DNA of 64,000 nt from Anabaena sp. UHCC 0187 (GCF_009712035.1 NZ_VILB01000011.1:355872-419871), one strand, 5' to 3'. Counted from the stretch's first letter, positions 17,270-25,568 are shown. Translations and numbers: made by a program. Notes: generated by a model from the letters alone, not told the origin.

Positions 17270-18016
17270 TTAAATAAACACCAAAGGTTTATCCTTAAAC
17301 GGTGCAAATGCTGCCTTGTCAAACTTATACAAACTTGCAGGACGACCTGCACCTCGTGATACTTTAATTCCTGTATCTGATAAAAAACCTAATTTGAGTA
17401 ACCGCGCTCGAAAATTAGAATAATCGGCAAAATTTTCGCCTAAAACGGTGGTATATAGTTGATATAAATCATTTAAAGTGAAAGTTTCTGGTAAGACTTC
17501 AAAAGCTACGGGACTATACTCTAATTTGTTTTTTAATCTTCTATGTCCATAGGTGATAATTTCATTGTGGTCAAATCCTAATTGTGGTAATTGTTTGACA
17601 GGATACCAAGCAATACCAGCGACTTTATCCGCAATTAATTCTGCTTCTTCAAATCTGACTAAGGCAAAGTAACTAACTGATAAATAACGGACTCCATAAC
17701 TATCAATTTGTTCTCTGGGGTCACGCTTTGGACCACCAAAAGTATATAGTTGTTCTAAATAAAGATTATTCACCTTTATTTTCTCAGCCATAATGCGATA
17801 AGCAGCATCTTCTAAGGATTCTCCTTGACGGACTAAAGTACCAGGAAGACTCCAAGAATTTAAAAATGGTTCTTGCTGTCGCATGACTAAAAGAACTAAC
17901 AGCCGATTTTGGGCAGTATCTACAGAAAAAATCACATTATCAACACCAACTTTAAAGTCAGCTAAAGGTTGTTGATTGATGGAGTTTAGAATCTTTTTTT
18001 GGTTACGTATTGGCAT
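17270..18016 (-). CDS. nrtR: NrtR-like regulator: degenerate Nudix domain plus winged helix
   Basis: A 248-residue protein with an N-terminal Nudix fold (~25-160) and a C-terminal winged-helix domain (~175-240; FTLNDLYQLYTTVLGENF, then GRPASLYKF). This architecture is that of NrtR, a repressor of NAD genes that senses ADP-ribose through an inactive Nudix domain. The Nudix box at residues 60-82 is broken: T60 replaces the first Gly, I75 and K79 replace metal-binding Glu residues, and K81 replaces the last Gly, so hydrolase activity is unlikely. It overlaps nadD by 31 bases and precedes nadE, all on one strand. A candidate operator lies at 20033-20059 before pncB. It could instead be a remote ADP-ribose hydrolase, but the missing residues argue against that. 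Confidence 0.8.
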   Translation of the reverse strand: MPIRNQKKILNSINQQPLADFKVGVDNVIFSVDTAQNRLLVLLVMRQQEPFLNSWSLPGTLVRQGESLEDAAYRIMAEKIKVNNLYLEQLYTFGGPKRDPREQIDSYGVRYLSVSYFALVRFEEAELIADKVAGIAWYPVKQLPQLGFDHNEIITYGHRRLKNKLEYSPVAFEVLPETFTLNDLYQLYTTVLGENFADYSNFRARLLKLGFLSDTGIKVSRGAGRPASLYKFDKAAFAPFKDKPLVFI

Positions 18017-18579
18017 TCGTACAAATGCTGTTGATGAATATAGGCAATGACGGGAGGTGTGAGAGTATTAATATCTCCTTGTTCACGAAAAGCAGTAGAG
18101 GAAACATCTAAACCAATTAAATTAGCAATGGCAATTTTTCCGCCAATTTTTTTCACGTTTTCTAAACTAGAATCATCTATTACATATCCTGGTCTAGGAA
18201 TTACGAGTAATTGCACTTGTTGTAATAAATCTTTAACATGATACCACCGGGGTAATTGACTCACTAAATCAGCACCAATTACTAAGGTATATTCAACATT
18301 TTCACCCCACTGTAATTTTGCTTTACCTACAGTTTCTAAAGTTTTCCAACTACTCAAATCTTGTTCTAAAGCAATATTTTGTCTAAAAACATTGATATCT
18401 TTAATCAACAGTTCTAACATTGCTGCCCGATGAGGTAAAGGCGTTTGTTGGGACTTGAGGGGATTATCCGCAGCCCACACAGCTACCCAATCATAACGTT
18501 CAGATAACCATTTGAGAATTATTAAATGTCCAGCAGTTGGTGGATCAGCACTTGTACCAAATAAAGCAATTTTCATCAT
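17986..18579 (-). CDS. nadD: Nicotinate-nucleotide adenylyltransferase
   Basis: A 197-residue nucleotidyltransferase that joins nicotinate mononucleotide and ATP to make nicotinate adenine dinucleotide. The N-terminal ATP-binding motif is GTSADPPTAGH (family form GGTFDPxHxGH) and the C-terminal motif is SSTAFREQ (family ISSTxIR). It lies between pncB (32 bases upstream) and the nrtR-like gene (overlap 31 bases), so it is clearly part of the NAD operon. The family includes related NMN-specific enzymes (NadM), but the motifs and context favour NadD. Confidence 0.9.
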   Translation of the reverse strand: MMKIALFGTSADPPTAGHLIILKWLSERYDWVAVWAADNPLKSQQTPLPHRAAMLELLIKDINVFRQNIALEQDLSSWKTLETVGKAKLQWGENVEYTLVIGADLVSQLPRWYHVKDLLQQVQLLVIPRPGYVIDDSSLENVKKIGGKIAIANLIGLDVSSTAFREQGDINTLTPPVIAYIHQQHLYECQYVTKKRF

Positions 18580-18589
18580 ATTTTCTGTA

Positions 18590-18609
18590 GGGGCGGGGTT
18601 TCCCCGTCC
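18590..18609. repeat. REP-like GC hairpin between pncB and nadD
   Basis: GGGGCGGGG-TTT-CCCCGTCC inverted repeat. Read on the minus strand it is almost identical to the hairpin at 41439-41457. Inside an operon it cannot be a strong terminator, so it is better seen as a dispersed repeat that may tune downstream expression. Confidence 0.65.
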
Positions 18610-18611
18610 AT

Positions 18612-20003
18612 TTAGTTAATTCTGTTTCTTTTTGTTTTTTCTGTCAATTTTTGCAATGATTCTGAAATTTCAATTTTAACAGAAATAGGATTTTCTAATC
18701 TTCGTGTTTCTTCTGGCAAACTCATCACAGAAGCCGCAGTTCGTTGGCGAATTATAGTTAAAGTTTCTGGCACTTGCAATTGTTTACCTGCTTGCATAAA
18801 TAACTGCAATAAAGGTTTGGCATTTCCAGAATTTTCAGCTATTAAACCCAATCTATCTTTCTTTAATTTACCATCTATAAAGGAGCGGAAAATTTGTTTT
18901 TTACCTGGATAAGTGAATTTACCAATTGATTCTTTCATTACAGGAATTTCATCAATATCCACAAGTTTATAAACGCCATTTACAGGTGAACCTGTCACTA
19001 ATTTCGTCCCTAATCCATAACCATCAATTTCTGCTCCTGCGGTTTTAAGTCGGCTAATTTCCCATTCATCTAAATCGCCACTAGCGAAAATTGATATATT
19101 AGGTAATAGCGATCGCACTTGTTTTGATAAACTAACTAAATCCCCAGAATCTAACCTGACTCCAGATAATTTTAAGTTTCCTGAATTGACTTTTTCTGCT
19201 AATTTTTCAGCAGCGCGAACCGTGTCATAAGTATCAATTAATAATGGCGCACCGGGAAAATATTGATGAAATGCTGTAAAAGCTTGTTCTTCACTCCCTT
19301 CTAATGCTGATAAAGCCATGACTAAAGCGTGTGCCATTGTACCACTTGGTTTTTGTCCTAGCTGTAGCGCAGCTAACACATTAGAAGTGGCATCTAAACC
19401 ACCTGCCAAAGCTGCCCGTGCAGCCCATAGCGAGGCTTGGGGGCTAAAAGCCCTGCGCGTGCCAAATTCTAAAAGTGTAGCTTTTTCTCCGGCTATATCC
19501 CGTAATCTTGCCGCTCTAGTCGCAATTAAAGTTTGGTAATTAAGAGTATTTAAAAGATATGTTTCTACTATCTGCGCTTGCCATAAAGGTGCTTCTACTC
19601 GCAGCATGGGTTCATTGGCAAATACCGCTGTTCCTTCGGGAACTGCCCACACATCTCCAGTAAAACAACCTTCTCTTAAAAGTTGCCAAAAACGCTGATT
19701 TGCATGGGTAAAAATGCCCGTTTCTTGCAAAGCTGCAATTTGAGCATCATTAAACCGGAATTTAGTTAAATATTCCAAAGCTTGTGCTAAACCCATGGCT
19801 ATTAAATAGCCAAAACCATCAGGTAAGCGTCTGACAAATAATTCAAAACTGGATTTTTTTTGTTCTATACCTTCACCCACATAACAAGCTGCCATTGTTA
19901 GCTGATAAAGATCAGTTAGCAAGCTGTAATCTTCAGAACTGAGATTTAGTTCTGGGTGCTGATAGCTTTTATTTTCATACTCTATATCTGGGAAAGTTGT
20001 CAT
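18612..20003 (-). CDS. pncB: Nicotinate phosphoribosyltransferase
   Basis: A 463-residue enzyme that converts nicotinate and PRPP to nicotinate mononucleotide, the entry step of NAD salvage. Typical motifs are SLLTDLYQLTMAACY at the N-terminus, EFGTRRAFSPQASLWAARAA, the HALVMALSALEG segment with the regulatory histidine, and GVRLDSGDL. The start at 20003 is preferred to the longer frame beginning at 20066: an AGGGA ribosome-binding site lies 8 bases before it on the minus strand, and the longer frame would run through a perfect palindrome. It is the first gene of the NAD operon, so its promoter region should control nadD, nrtR and nadE. Confidence 0.93.
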   Translation of the reverse strand: MTTFPDIEYENKSYQHPELNLSSEDYSLLTDLYQLTMAACYVGEGIEQKKSSFELFVRRLPDGFGYLIAMGLAQALEYLTKFRFNDAQIAALQETGIFTHANQRFWQLLREGCFTGDVWAVPEGTAVFANEPMLRVEAPLWQAQIVETYLLNTLNYQTLIATRAARLRDIAGEKATLLEFGTRRAFSPQASLWAARAALAGGLDATSNVLAALQLGQKPSGTMAHALVMALSALEGSEEQAFTAFHQYFPGAPLLIDTYDTVRAAEKLAEKVNSGNLKLSGVRLDSGDLVSLSKQVRSLLPNISIFASGDLDEWEISRLKTAGAEIDGYGLGTKLVTGSPVNGVYKLVDIDEIPVMKESIGKFTYPGKKQIFRSFIDGKLKKDRLGLIAENSGNAKPLLQLFMQAGKQLQVPETLTIIRQRTAASVMSLPEETRRLENPISVKIEISESLQKLTEKTKRNRIN

Positions 20004-20032
20004 TTGAGATTTCCCTACCAAGAATGCTGCTC

Positions 20033-20059
20033 TATTTATGGTAATATTCACCATAAATA
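20033..20059. promoter_or_regulatory. Candidate NrtR operator upstream of pncB
   Basis: Perfect inverted repeat TATTTATGGT-N7-ACCATAAATA, centred 43 bases upstream of the chosen pncB start. The arms are 10 bp each. Its position before the first gene of an operon that encodes an NrtR-like regulator makes it the best operator candidate; binding is inferred, not shown. Confidence 0.6.
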
Positions 20060-20382
20060 ATGTCAAGGCCTAGTGAATAAATAATCCTAAATTGCCCAAA
20101 AGCCTATATTTACAAGGGAGTTAAGCTATTATTTTGCGATTATTTTATATTTCTTAATAGTACAAACTATTATTTTGCTCTGGAAATACCCAATTATAAA
20201 TTTTCGGTTACAATTAGAATTAAATAAAAAAGTTAGAGAAATCACAATTATAAAGTATTGCAAAGTTATCTAAAAAAAGATGATGTTTAGTATAGATATA
20301 TGGAGAATATTAGCAAATAGATAATGACAGGATTACAGTAAAAATATCACCGATAAAAAAAGTGAAAAAGGGGCTTAATATT
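20060..20382. other. AT-rich divergent intergenic region
   Basis: About 320 bases between pncB and the 49-aa gene. It is AT-rich with no larger frame. It should contain the promoters of both; CTATTATTTTG occurs twice (near 20127 and 20168), but no known site was recognised. Confidence 0.5.
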
Positions 20383-20532
20383 ATGGCTATCTCCAAAATG
20401 TTTGTTAATATGGCTCAATTTGTTTCTGAAGCCTTTATGCGGATTTTTACCCCTGCCAATGATGCTTATCCTGTGATTGGGGTACAGCCTTTTACAGGTA
20501 GTATATGTAAAAAAGGTAAGGCAGGTTGGTAG
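20383..20532 (+). CDS. Conserved small cyanobacterial protein, 49 aa
   Basis: A 49-residue frame preceded by an AAGGGG ribosome-binding site about 9 bases upstream. The protein has an N-terminal amphipathic helix (MFVNMAQFVSEAFMRIF), a PANDAYPVIGVQPFTG motif and a basic Lys/Gly tail. From memory, short proteins with an SxxDxYPxxGVQPFxG core recur in heterocystous cyanobacteria, often under misleading names; their function is unknown. Codon use is like the neighbours. It is divergent from pncB and followed by a dispersed hairpin. Confidence 0.65.
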   Translation: MAISKMFVNMAQFVSEAFMRIFTPANDAYPVIGVQPFTGSICKKGKAGW

Positions 20533-20582
20533 ATATTAACTTAGTAACACTTAAGATTCTCCTTAAAAATATCTCAAAAAAA

Positions 20583-20613
20583 GATCCCTAACTTCTCCAA
20601 GAAGTCGGGGATC
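20583..20613. repeat. 31-nt dispersed hairpin between convergent genes
   Basis: GATCCCTAACTTCTCCAAG / AAGTCGGGGATC, a close copy of 4481-4511. It lies 23 bases after the stop of the minus-strand TPR gene and 51 bases after the stop of the plus-strand 49-aa gene, so it could serve as a bidirectional terminator. Confidence 0.7.
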
Positions 20614-20635
20614 TAAATCTTTTTAAAACTCAAAT

Positions 20636-21316
20636 CTAACCACCTATTTCTCGCAGCATTGTTTGTACTCTCTCTGCTCCTTCTGTGTCATTTCCCCGCC
20701 GATACAAATCTAATGCTTTTCTCAAAACTTTGTTTGCTTGTGGAGTCTGCCGTTTTTGTTTAAACATTGAACCAATTAACTCATAGGTACGGGGATTATT
20801 TTTATCTAGATTAACTGCTTGTTCATAAGCCCACAAAGCTGATGGATAATCACCTAAGCTAGTTTGAGCAACTCCTAATCCTAAATAAGCGTTAAGATTA
20901 TTCCGATTTAATTGGATAGCGCGACGGTAAGCTTCTTTTGCACCTTTGTTATCTCTCGTACTACTTTTGATATAACCCACAGCATAGTAAAAATCACTAT
21001 TATTAGGATTAATGGCAATAGCTCGACGATAAGCAGCTAAGGCTGAGGGGAAATTGCCTTGTTGAGTATGTAAATAGCCAATACCCGCATGAATTCTTTC
21101 ATTTTTGGGAGCTAGTTGTGCGGCTTGTTGATAAACAGCGATCGCTCCATTATAATCTTTAGAATCTACCAGTCTTTTTCCCTCTTCTATGAGGTTTTTT
21201 AACTCTGTATTATTAGCTTGTACCACTAAGACATCAGCTTTTACGACTATAGGTATGCTAGTAAATAAACATCCTAATAATAAGGCAGTTAACACAAGTG
21301 ATGTTTTTTTGTACAT
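20636..21316 (-). CDS. Exported TPR-repeat protein
   Basis: A 226-residue protein with an N-terminal signal peptide (residues 1-~28, TSLVLTALLLGCLFTSIPI core, cleavage near VKA-DV) followed by about five tetratricopeptide repeats of 34 residues (for example AIAVYQQAAQLAPKNERIHAGIGYL). TPR arrays mediate protein-protein contacts; this one should act in the periplasm or thylakoid lumen. A Cys in the signal region (LLLGCLF) could be a lipobox, so a lipoprotein is possible. It stands alone on the minus strand, and its partner cannot be deduced. Confidence 0.8.
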   Translation of the reverse strand: MYKKTSLVLTALLLGCLFTSIPIVVKADVLVVQANNTELKNLIEEGKRLVDSKDYNGAIAVYQQAAQLAPKNERIHAGIGYLHTQQGNFPSALAAYRRAIAINPNNSDFYYAVGYIKSSTRDNKGAKEAYRRAIQLNRNNLNAYLGLGVAQTSLGDYPSALWAYEQAVNLDKNNPRTYELIGSMFKQKRQTPQANKVLRKALDLYRRGNDTEGAERVQTMLREIGG

Positions 21317-21662
21317 AGTAAATTTTCCTAAATTCTCTTAAACCGTTTTTATTCGTACATTAAAACAAAAATATTGATCTTTGTAATCTGTATTTATTCA
21401 CATTCCGGAAATATCAATAATTTCTTCAATTAATCAACACATTCAGGATTATAGCAATGAATTAATACTTTCGCCAACGGATACCGATAAATTATCATGC
21501 AAGTATCTTGATTATTAAAGCAATTGACAAAATTTATTCTTACTCCTGAGTATTTATTATATATGTGTTATTTTTAGTTGTATGCTATTGTGCATATAAT
21601 TTGCACGATAAATTATTGATTTTCACTAATTTCTACTTGTCTAGTTCCTCAATAATAAATAT
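21317..21662. other. Intergenic region between divergent genes
   Basis: About 345 AT-rich bases holding the promoters of the TPR gene (minus) and the YbjQ-like gene (plus). I see no repeat or small gene that can be supported. Confidence 0.5.
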
Positions 21663-21989
21663 ATGCTGCTAACTACTACTGACGTAATCCAAGGTGCTGT
21701 AATTCAATCATATCTAGGTATTGTTACAGCAGAGGTTGTCTATGGTAGCAATTTTCTGCGGGATTTTTTAGCGAGTATTCGGGATATTGTTGGTGGCCGC
21801 ACTGGCAGCTACGAACGTCTTTTTGAAGAGGGACAACGCAAAGCAATGGAAGAATTAGAACAAAGAGCGCAACGCTTAGGAGCAGATGCTGTTGTGGGTA
21901 TCGCCGTTGACACAGGCACAATTAATGTTGATCAATCTGGTGTTTTATTAGTAATTACAGCCACAGGTACAGCCGTCAAAATTCGTTAA
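21663..21989 (+). CDS. YbjQ/UPF0145 family protein
   Basis: A 108-residue protein of the YbjQ (UPF0145, putative heavy-metal-binding) family. It shows the family pattern: an N-terminal ITTTDxIQG-like strand, EVVYGSNFLRDFLASIRDIVGGRTGSYE, the ARxxAxxELxxxAxxLGADAVVGI helix-strand, and a C-terminal hydrophobic strand ending in GTAVKI. The family forms pentamers, and its biological role is poorly known. Size is normal. No clear Shine-Dalgarno is seen, but the conserved N-terminus supports the ATG at 21663. Confidence 0.9.
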   Translation: MLLTTTDVIQGAVIQSYLGIVTAEVVYGSNFLRDFLASIRDIVGGRTGSYERLFEEGQRKAMEELEQRAQRLGADAVVGIAVDTGTINVDQSGVLLVITATGTAVKIR

Positions 21990-22225
21990 TATTTTCCTAA
22001 TTTTGTAATTTTTCACTTTTTGCTCCTCTAGCCAATTTATGACTAAAGAAATAGGAAATAACTCTTTCTAGTGATAGAGACTGAGAATTATAATTAGCGA
22101 TTTAATTTTAAACATAAGCATAAAAAAGAGCGTTGAGAAGAAAGAATTCAAAACAGAGGATTTTTTCTGGGCAAATATACAATACATAAGCAACTTTGCT
22201 GCAATAGCAAGGGAGAAAAATAGCT

Positions 22226-22864
22226 ATGTCATACGTAAATCGGGTAGGGGAGGAAATTAGTTCTCCTGAGTCTTTGATAGCCAGTAGAGTAACTGAATAT
22301 CGAGACCGCGTGCGTTGGGGTCCAATCATTTCCGGGGTGCTAGTGGCTTTAGCAACGCAATTAATATTGAGTTCCTTTTTTAATGCCCTTGGTGCAGGGA
22401 GAATTGCCGAATCCTTAAACCCAAGAACAATTGCCCCGGCTATTATTAGTAATGTCGGAATTTGGTCAACAATCGCGTTATTACTGTCTCTATTTATTGG
22501 GGCTTGGATAACAACCCGTGCTTGCGGACCCATGCACAGAGACACAGCAATACTCAATGGTGCAATTCTTTGGGCAACAACTCTAGCACTTAGCTCTTTT
22601 CTATTAGCAAATGGAGTCTGGGGTGCTTTTGGTGTGGTGGCTTATAATGCAGCACTAGTTATTAATCAACTACAGCAACAAGGTAATGTTATAGCACCCA
22701 ATGTACCTATCTTAACTGCTGAACAAACTCGTGATATTGCTGCTGCAACTTCAAGAACTTTATGGTTTTATGTTTTTGGTTCTTTATTAGGTTTACTTAC
22801 TTCTTTAGTGGGAGCAGTAGCAGGTGCGCGGACCACAGCTAGAACTAATAATTACAATTCTTGA
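22226..22864 (+). CDS. Four-TM membrane protein of unknown function
   Basis: A 212-residue protein with four predicted membrane helices (around residues 35-60, 75-97, 112-135 and 180-203). An N-terminal soluble stretch ends in the RVRWGPIISGV motif, and the protein contains GAWITTRACGPM. Proteins with a WGxIIAGxxxA start followed by four helices are common in cyanobacteria and stress-related bacterial membrane families, without a defined function. An AGGGAGA ribosome-binding site supports the ATG at 22226. It is convergent with the carbonic-anhydrase-like gene, with only 19 bases between them. Confidence 0.75.
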   Translation: MSYVNRVGEEISSPESLIASRVTEYRDRVRWGPIISGVLVALATQLILSSFFNALGAGRIAESLNPRTIAPAIISNVGIWSTIALLLSLFIGAWITTRACGPMHRDTAILNGAILWATTLALSSFLLANGVWGAFGVVAYNAALVINQLQQQGNVIAPNVPILTAEQTRDIAAATSRTLWFYVFGSLLGLLTSLVGAVAGARTTARTNNYNS

Positions 22865-22883
22865 TTGAATCTTGATTGAAAAA

Positions 22884-23432
22884 TTATAACTTCGGTAAAA
22901 CTTGTTGGACTTTTCCTTGATTGAGAGTTGCAAAATACAGTTCAATTCCAAGATCAGGATAGCGACTGCGAATTGATGAATAGGCACGACTTAAATAATC
23001 TGTATGTACTTGCAACTCTCGTTCTGGATCTTTACTTAAATTAGGATCAATCATCATTGCATAAGCTCCACAATCTTGATGATCAATAATCATAACTTTG
23101 TTGATATGATGGAGTTTATAGGAGATATCTAACTGATCCCAAAATGCTTCAGCATCAGATTGGTGTGGGAATCCTGTGACAGCCAGAGAAGCACCTGCTA
23201 AGGCTGTCCAATCATATTCGTCAGTTAGATTTTTATTCCTTAAAAAATAGCGTTCTGCTGTCAAAAACCGAAAATCAATACAACTGAGAACTAAAGCTTT
23301 TGTTTGATGAACTTCGGCGTTAGCTGGTTTCGCTGATTGCAGGACAGTAAAGGCTACTACTGCGGGAAGGAAAGATTTAAGAAAGTGACGACGACTAGAA
23401 CAGCAAAGACATTGATTGATAGTTTTGTTCAT
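22884..23432 (-). CDS. Tat-exported beta-carbonic-anhydrase-like protein
   Basis: A 182-residue protein with a twin-arginine signal (SSRRHFLKSF, arginines 14-15, then a hydrophobic core ending ANA), so it should be exported folded. The mature part has the zinc-ligand pattern of beta-carbonic anhydrases: C51-x-D53-x-R55 (CIDFRF) and H118-x-x-C121 (DHQDCG). The family interconverts CO2 and bicarbonate. The RNAGG-type segment between these motifs is replaced by TALAGASLAVTG, so catalysis is plausible but unproven. Its start is 6 bases downstream of the SulP transporter stop on the same strand, so the two are almost certainly co-expressed, which suggests joint handling of inorganic carbon. Confidence 0.8.
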   Translation of the reverse strand: MNKTINQCLCCSSRRHFLKSFLPAVVAFTVLQSAKPANAEVHQTKALVLSCIDFRFLTAERYFLRNKNLTDEYDWTALAGASLAVTGFPHQSDAEAFWDQLDISYKLHHINKVMIIDHQDCGAYAMMIDPNLSKDPERELQVHTDYLSRAYSSIRSRYPDLGIELYFATLNQGKVQQVLPKL

Positions 23433-23438
23433 GTTTTA

Positions 23439-25154
23439 TCAGTCATTTAATTCCATTAATTCTTTTGATTTTAAATCAGTTGCGCCCGGTTGCAAACATT
23501 CGACAATCTGGGGAGAGATAGAACAAATAGCATCTGTGGTTGTTTCAAAACAATTGGACAAACCAATGATTTTCAATAATCCTGAACGTTCCAGCAGTTG
23601 TTTAACTTCCGGTTGTAAACCTGTGAGAATTAAGCGGCAATTATGGCGTTCTAAGTCATGGTAAATATCCTCTAAAGCCACTAACCCAGTCGTATCCATA
23701 TTTGGCACAAACCGCAACCGCAGAATTAAATATTTTACTTCTGGTTCATCTCGAAGAAAGGTGGCAAATCTCTCCGCAGCCCCAAAAAATACCGGACCAT
23801 CTACCCGATAAACAGCAATTTCTTTCCCTAATTCCAGGGGAGTTCCGGGGGGAAATACTTCGGTTTCGGGAATCTTCACCAAGCTTAAATCGCTCATACG
23901 TTTGATGAACAAAGCACCGGCAGCAATTAATCCTACTTCTACAGCGAGAACTAAGTCAAATAAGATTGTTACCAACCAAGTCAAAATCATCACCGCAAAG
24001 TCGGAATAGGTAGCCCGCATTAATAAACCAATGGCTTCCCACTCAATCATTCTCACACTAACTACCATGAGAATTCCCGCTAATGCTGCTAGGGGAATCT
24101 GCGCGGCTAAAGGTGCTAAAGTTAGCACGATCATGGCTAATGCAACGCCGTGAATGACTCCAGATAGTCGGGTTTTTCCCCCAGAACGGACATTCACCGC
24201 AGTTCGCGCAATTGCCCCGGTGGCGGGAATACCACCAAAAAATGGGACAATGATATTTGCTAACCCTTGACCAATTAATTCGCTATCACTATTATGTTTC
24301 TCACTGACAGTCATACCGTCAGCTACAACCGCTGATAATAAAGATTCAATACTTCCCAGTGCTGCTAAAGCCAAAGCTGGATTAATCAGTTCTCGAATGA
24401 CAGTAAAATCATTCCAATGGGGAATCCCTTGAGGCATGGGTAAAGATTGGGGAATCGCGCCAATTGTGGGAACATTGAGATGAAAATAAGTAGCTATTCC
24501 CGTCGCTAACACCAACCCCACCAAAGAACTGGGTATTATATTATTAATCTTCGGCCATAAAACAGTAGTCACAATTACCACAATTGCCAGTCCCACTGCT
24601 GCCCAATTTACAGCTTCTACATGAGTTAAACTTTGCCAAACTCCCGGCAAAAAATGTTCACTTCGGGGTAATTTTAAACCAAAGAAATTATTTAATTGAC
24701 CACAAAAAATAATGACAGCAATCCCATTAGTAAAACCTGCTGTCACTGGATAGGGAATAAACTTCACTAATTGTCCCAGTTTAGCCACACCCAAAGCAAT
24801 TTGGATAATACCAGCCATTACTCCCGCAATCCAAACTTTCTCAATTCCGTATTTAGCAACAATTCCCACCAAAACCACCGCCATTGCCCCTGTTGGTCCG
24901 GTAATTTGGACTGGAGAACCGCCAAACATAGCCGCCACAATCCCCGCCACAATAGCAGTATAGAGTCCCGCCTTGGGTTCAACTCCACTAGCGACAGCAA
25001 AAGCCAACGCCAAAGGCAAAGCGACTACTGCTGCTGTTAATCCTCCCGTCAAATCGCCACGCAGACTACTAAACCAGCTCCTCAGACGCAAAAGCTTTGA
25101 TTCTTCGATAGTATCAGCAATCGCCATATTGTTATTTTCAACTTTTATACACAA
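23439..25154 (-). CDS. SulP family anion permease with STAS domain
   Basis: A 571-residue SulP/SLC26 transporter: an N-terminal 10-14 helix membrane domain with the family signature near residues 35-90 ([20 protein letters not shown] and ITGPTGAMAVVLVG), followed by a C-terminal STAS domain (~445-560; MDTTGLVALEDIYHDLERH). SulP members carry sulphate or bicarbonate; cyanobacterial BicA is the sodium-dependent bicarbonate form. Co-transcription with a carbonic-anhydrase-like protein favours bicarbonate, but the substrate is inferred. The ATG at 25154 gives 9 extra residues before MAIADTIEES, where translation could also begin (25127). Confidence 0.88.
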   Translation of the reverse strand: MCIKVENNNMAIADTIEESKLLRLRSWFSSLRGDLTGGLTAAVVALPLALAFAVASGVEPKAGLYTAIVAGIVAAMFGGSPVQITGPTGAMAVVLVGIVAKYGIEKVWIAGVMAGIIQIALGVAKLGQLVKFIPYPVTAGFTNGIAVIIFCGQLNNFFGLKLPRSEHFLPGVWQSLTHVEAVNWAAVGLAIVVIVTTVLWPKINNIIPSSLVGLVLATGIATYFHLNVPTIGAIPQSLPMPQGIPHWNDFTVIRELINPALALAALGSIESLLSAVVADGMTVSEKHNSDSELIGQGLANIIVPFFGGIPATGAIARTAVNVRSGGKTRLSGVIHGVALAMIVLTLAPLAAQIPLAALAGILMVVSVRMIEWEAIGLLMRATYSDFAVMILTWLVTILFDLVLAVEVGLIAAGALFIKRMSDLSLVKIPETEVFPPGTPLELGKEIAVYRVDGPVFFGAAERFATFLRDEPEVKYLILRLRFVPNMDTTGLVALEDIYHDLERHNCRLILTGLQPEVKQLLERSGLLKIIGLSNCFETTTDAICSISPQIVECLQPGATDLKSKELMELND

Positions 25155-25307
25155 TTTGCAGTTATTCTACTACCAATTGCATAAAGATGATTATTCCTTA
25201 CTATTGACTTGGTAATAGTTAATATTTAAATATCATCCTACTTGTCCTATTCCAACTAAAATTCAACTAAAAAACATCAGCTTGAAGTTAGATAATCTTA
25301 ATTAAAT

Positions 25308-25568
25308 CTACCACTTTAGAAATGCTTCTTCAATCCCTTTTTCTCTTCTAACTTTGGCATCAATTTCAAACCAAGTAATAATTTGCTTAGTTGTCAACTC
25401 CTCAATAGAAACATCATATTCCTTGGCAATATGTTGTAAAATCCGCAAAGAAGAAATTGTCAATCTAGTTAAAAATTTCTCAGGAGAAGACAACAAAGCC
25501 GCATCAACTTGAGCGGATTCTTCTGAAGATAAAAATTGGGTTGATGATTGATTAGGGGCGATATCCAT
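25308..25568 (-). CDS. Small hypothetical cyanobacterial protein, 86 aa
   Basis: An 86-residue protein without membrane segments, rich in charged helices. Its core is EESAQVDAALLSSPEKFLTRLTISSLRIL followed by YDVSIEEL. It resembles short accessory proteins found next to Uma2 and toxin-antitoxin genes in cyanobacteria, but I do not recognise a named family. It lies 135 bases downstream of the Uma2 gene on the same strand. Confidence 0.6.
   Translation of the reverse strand: MDIAPNQSSTQFLSSEESAQVDAALLSSPEKFLTRLTISSLRILQHIAKEYDVSIEELTTKQIITWFEIDAKVRREKGIEEAFLKW

Noticed and set aside
17270-18016. Bifunctional Nudix hydrolase
   Set aside because: Key Nudix residues are replaced and a DNA-binding-like domain is present, so a regulator is more likely.
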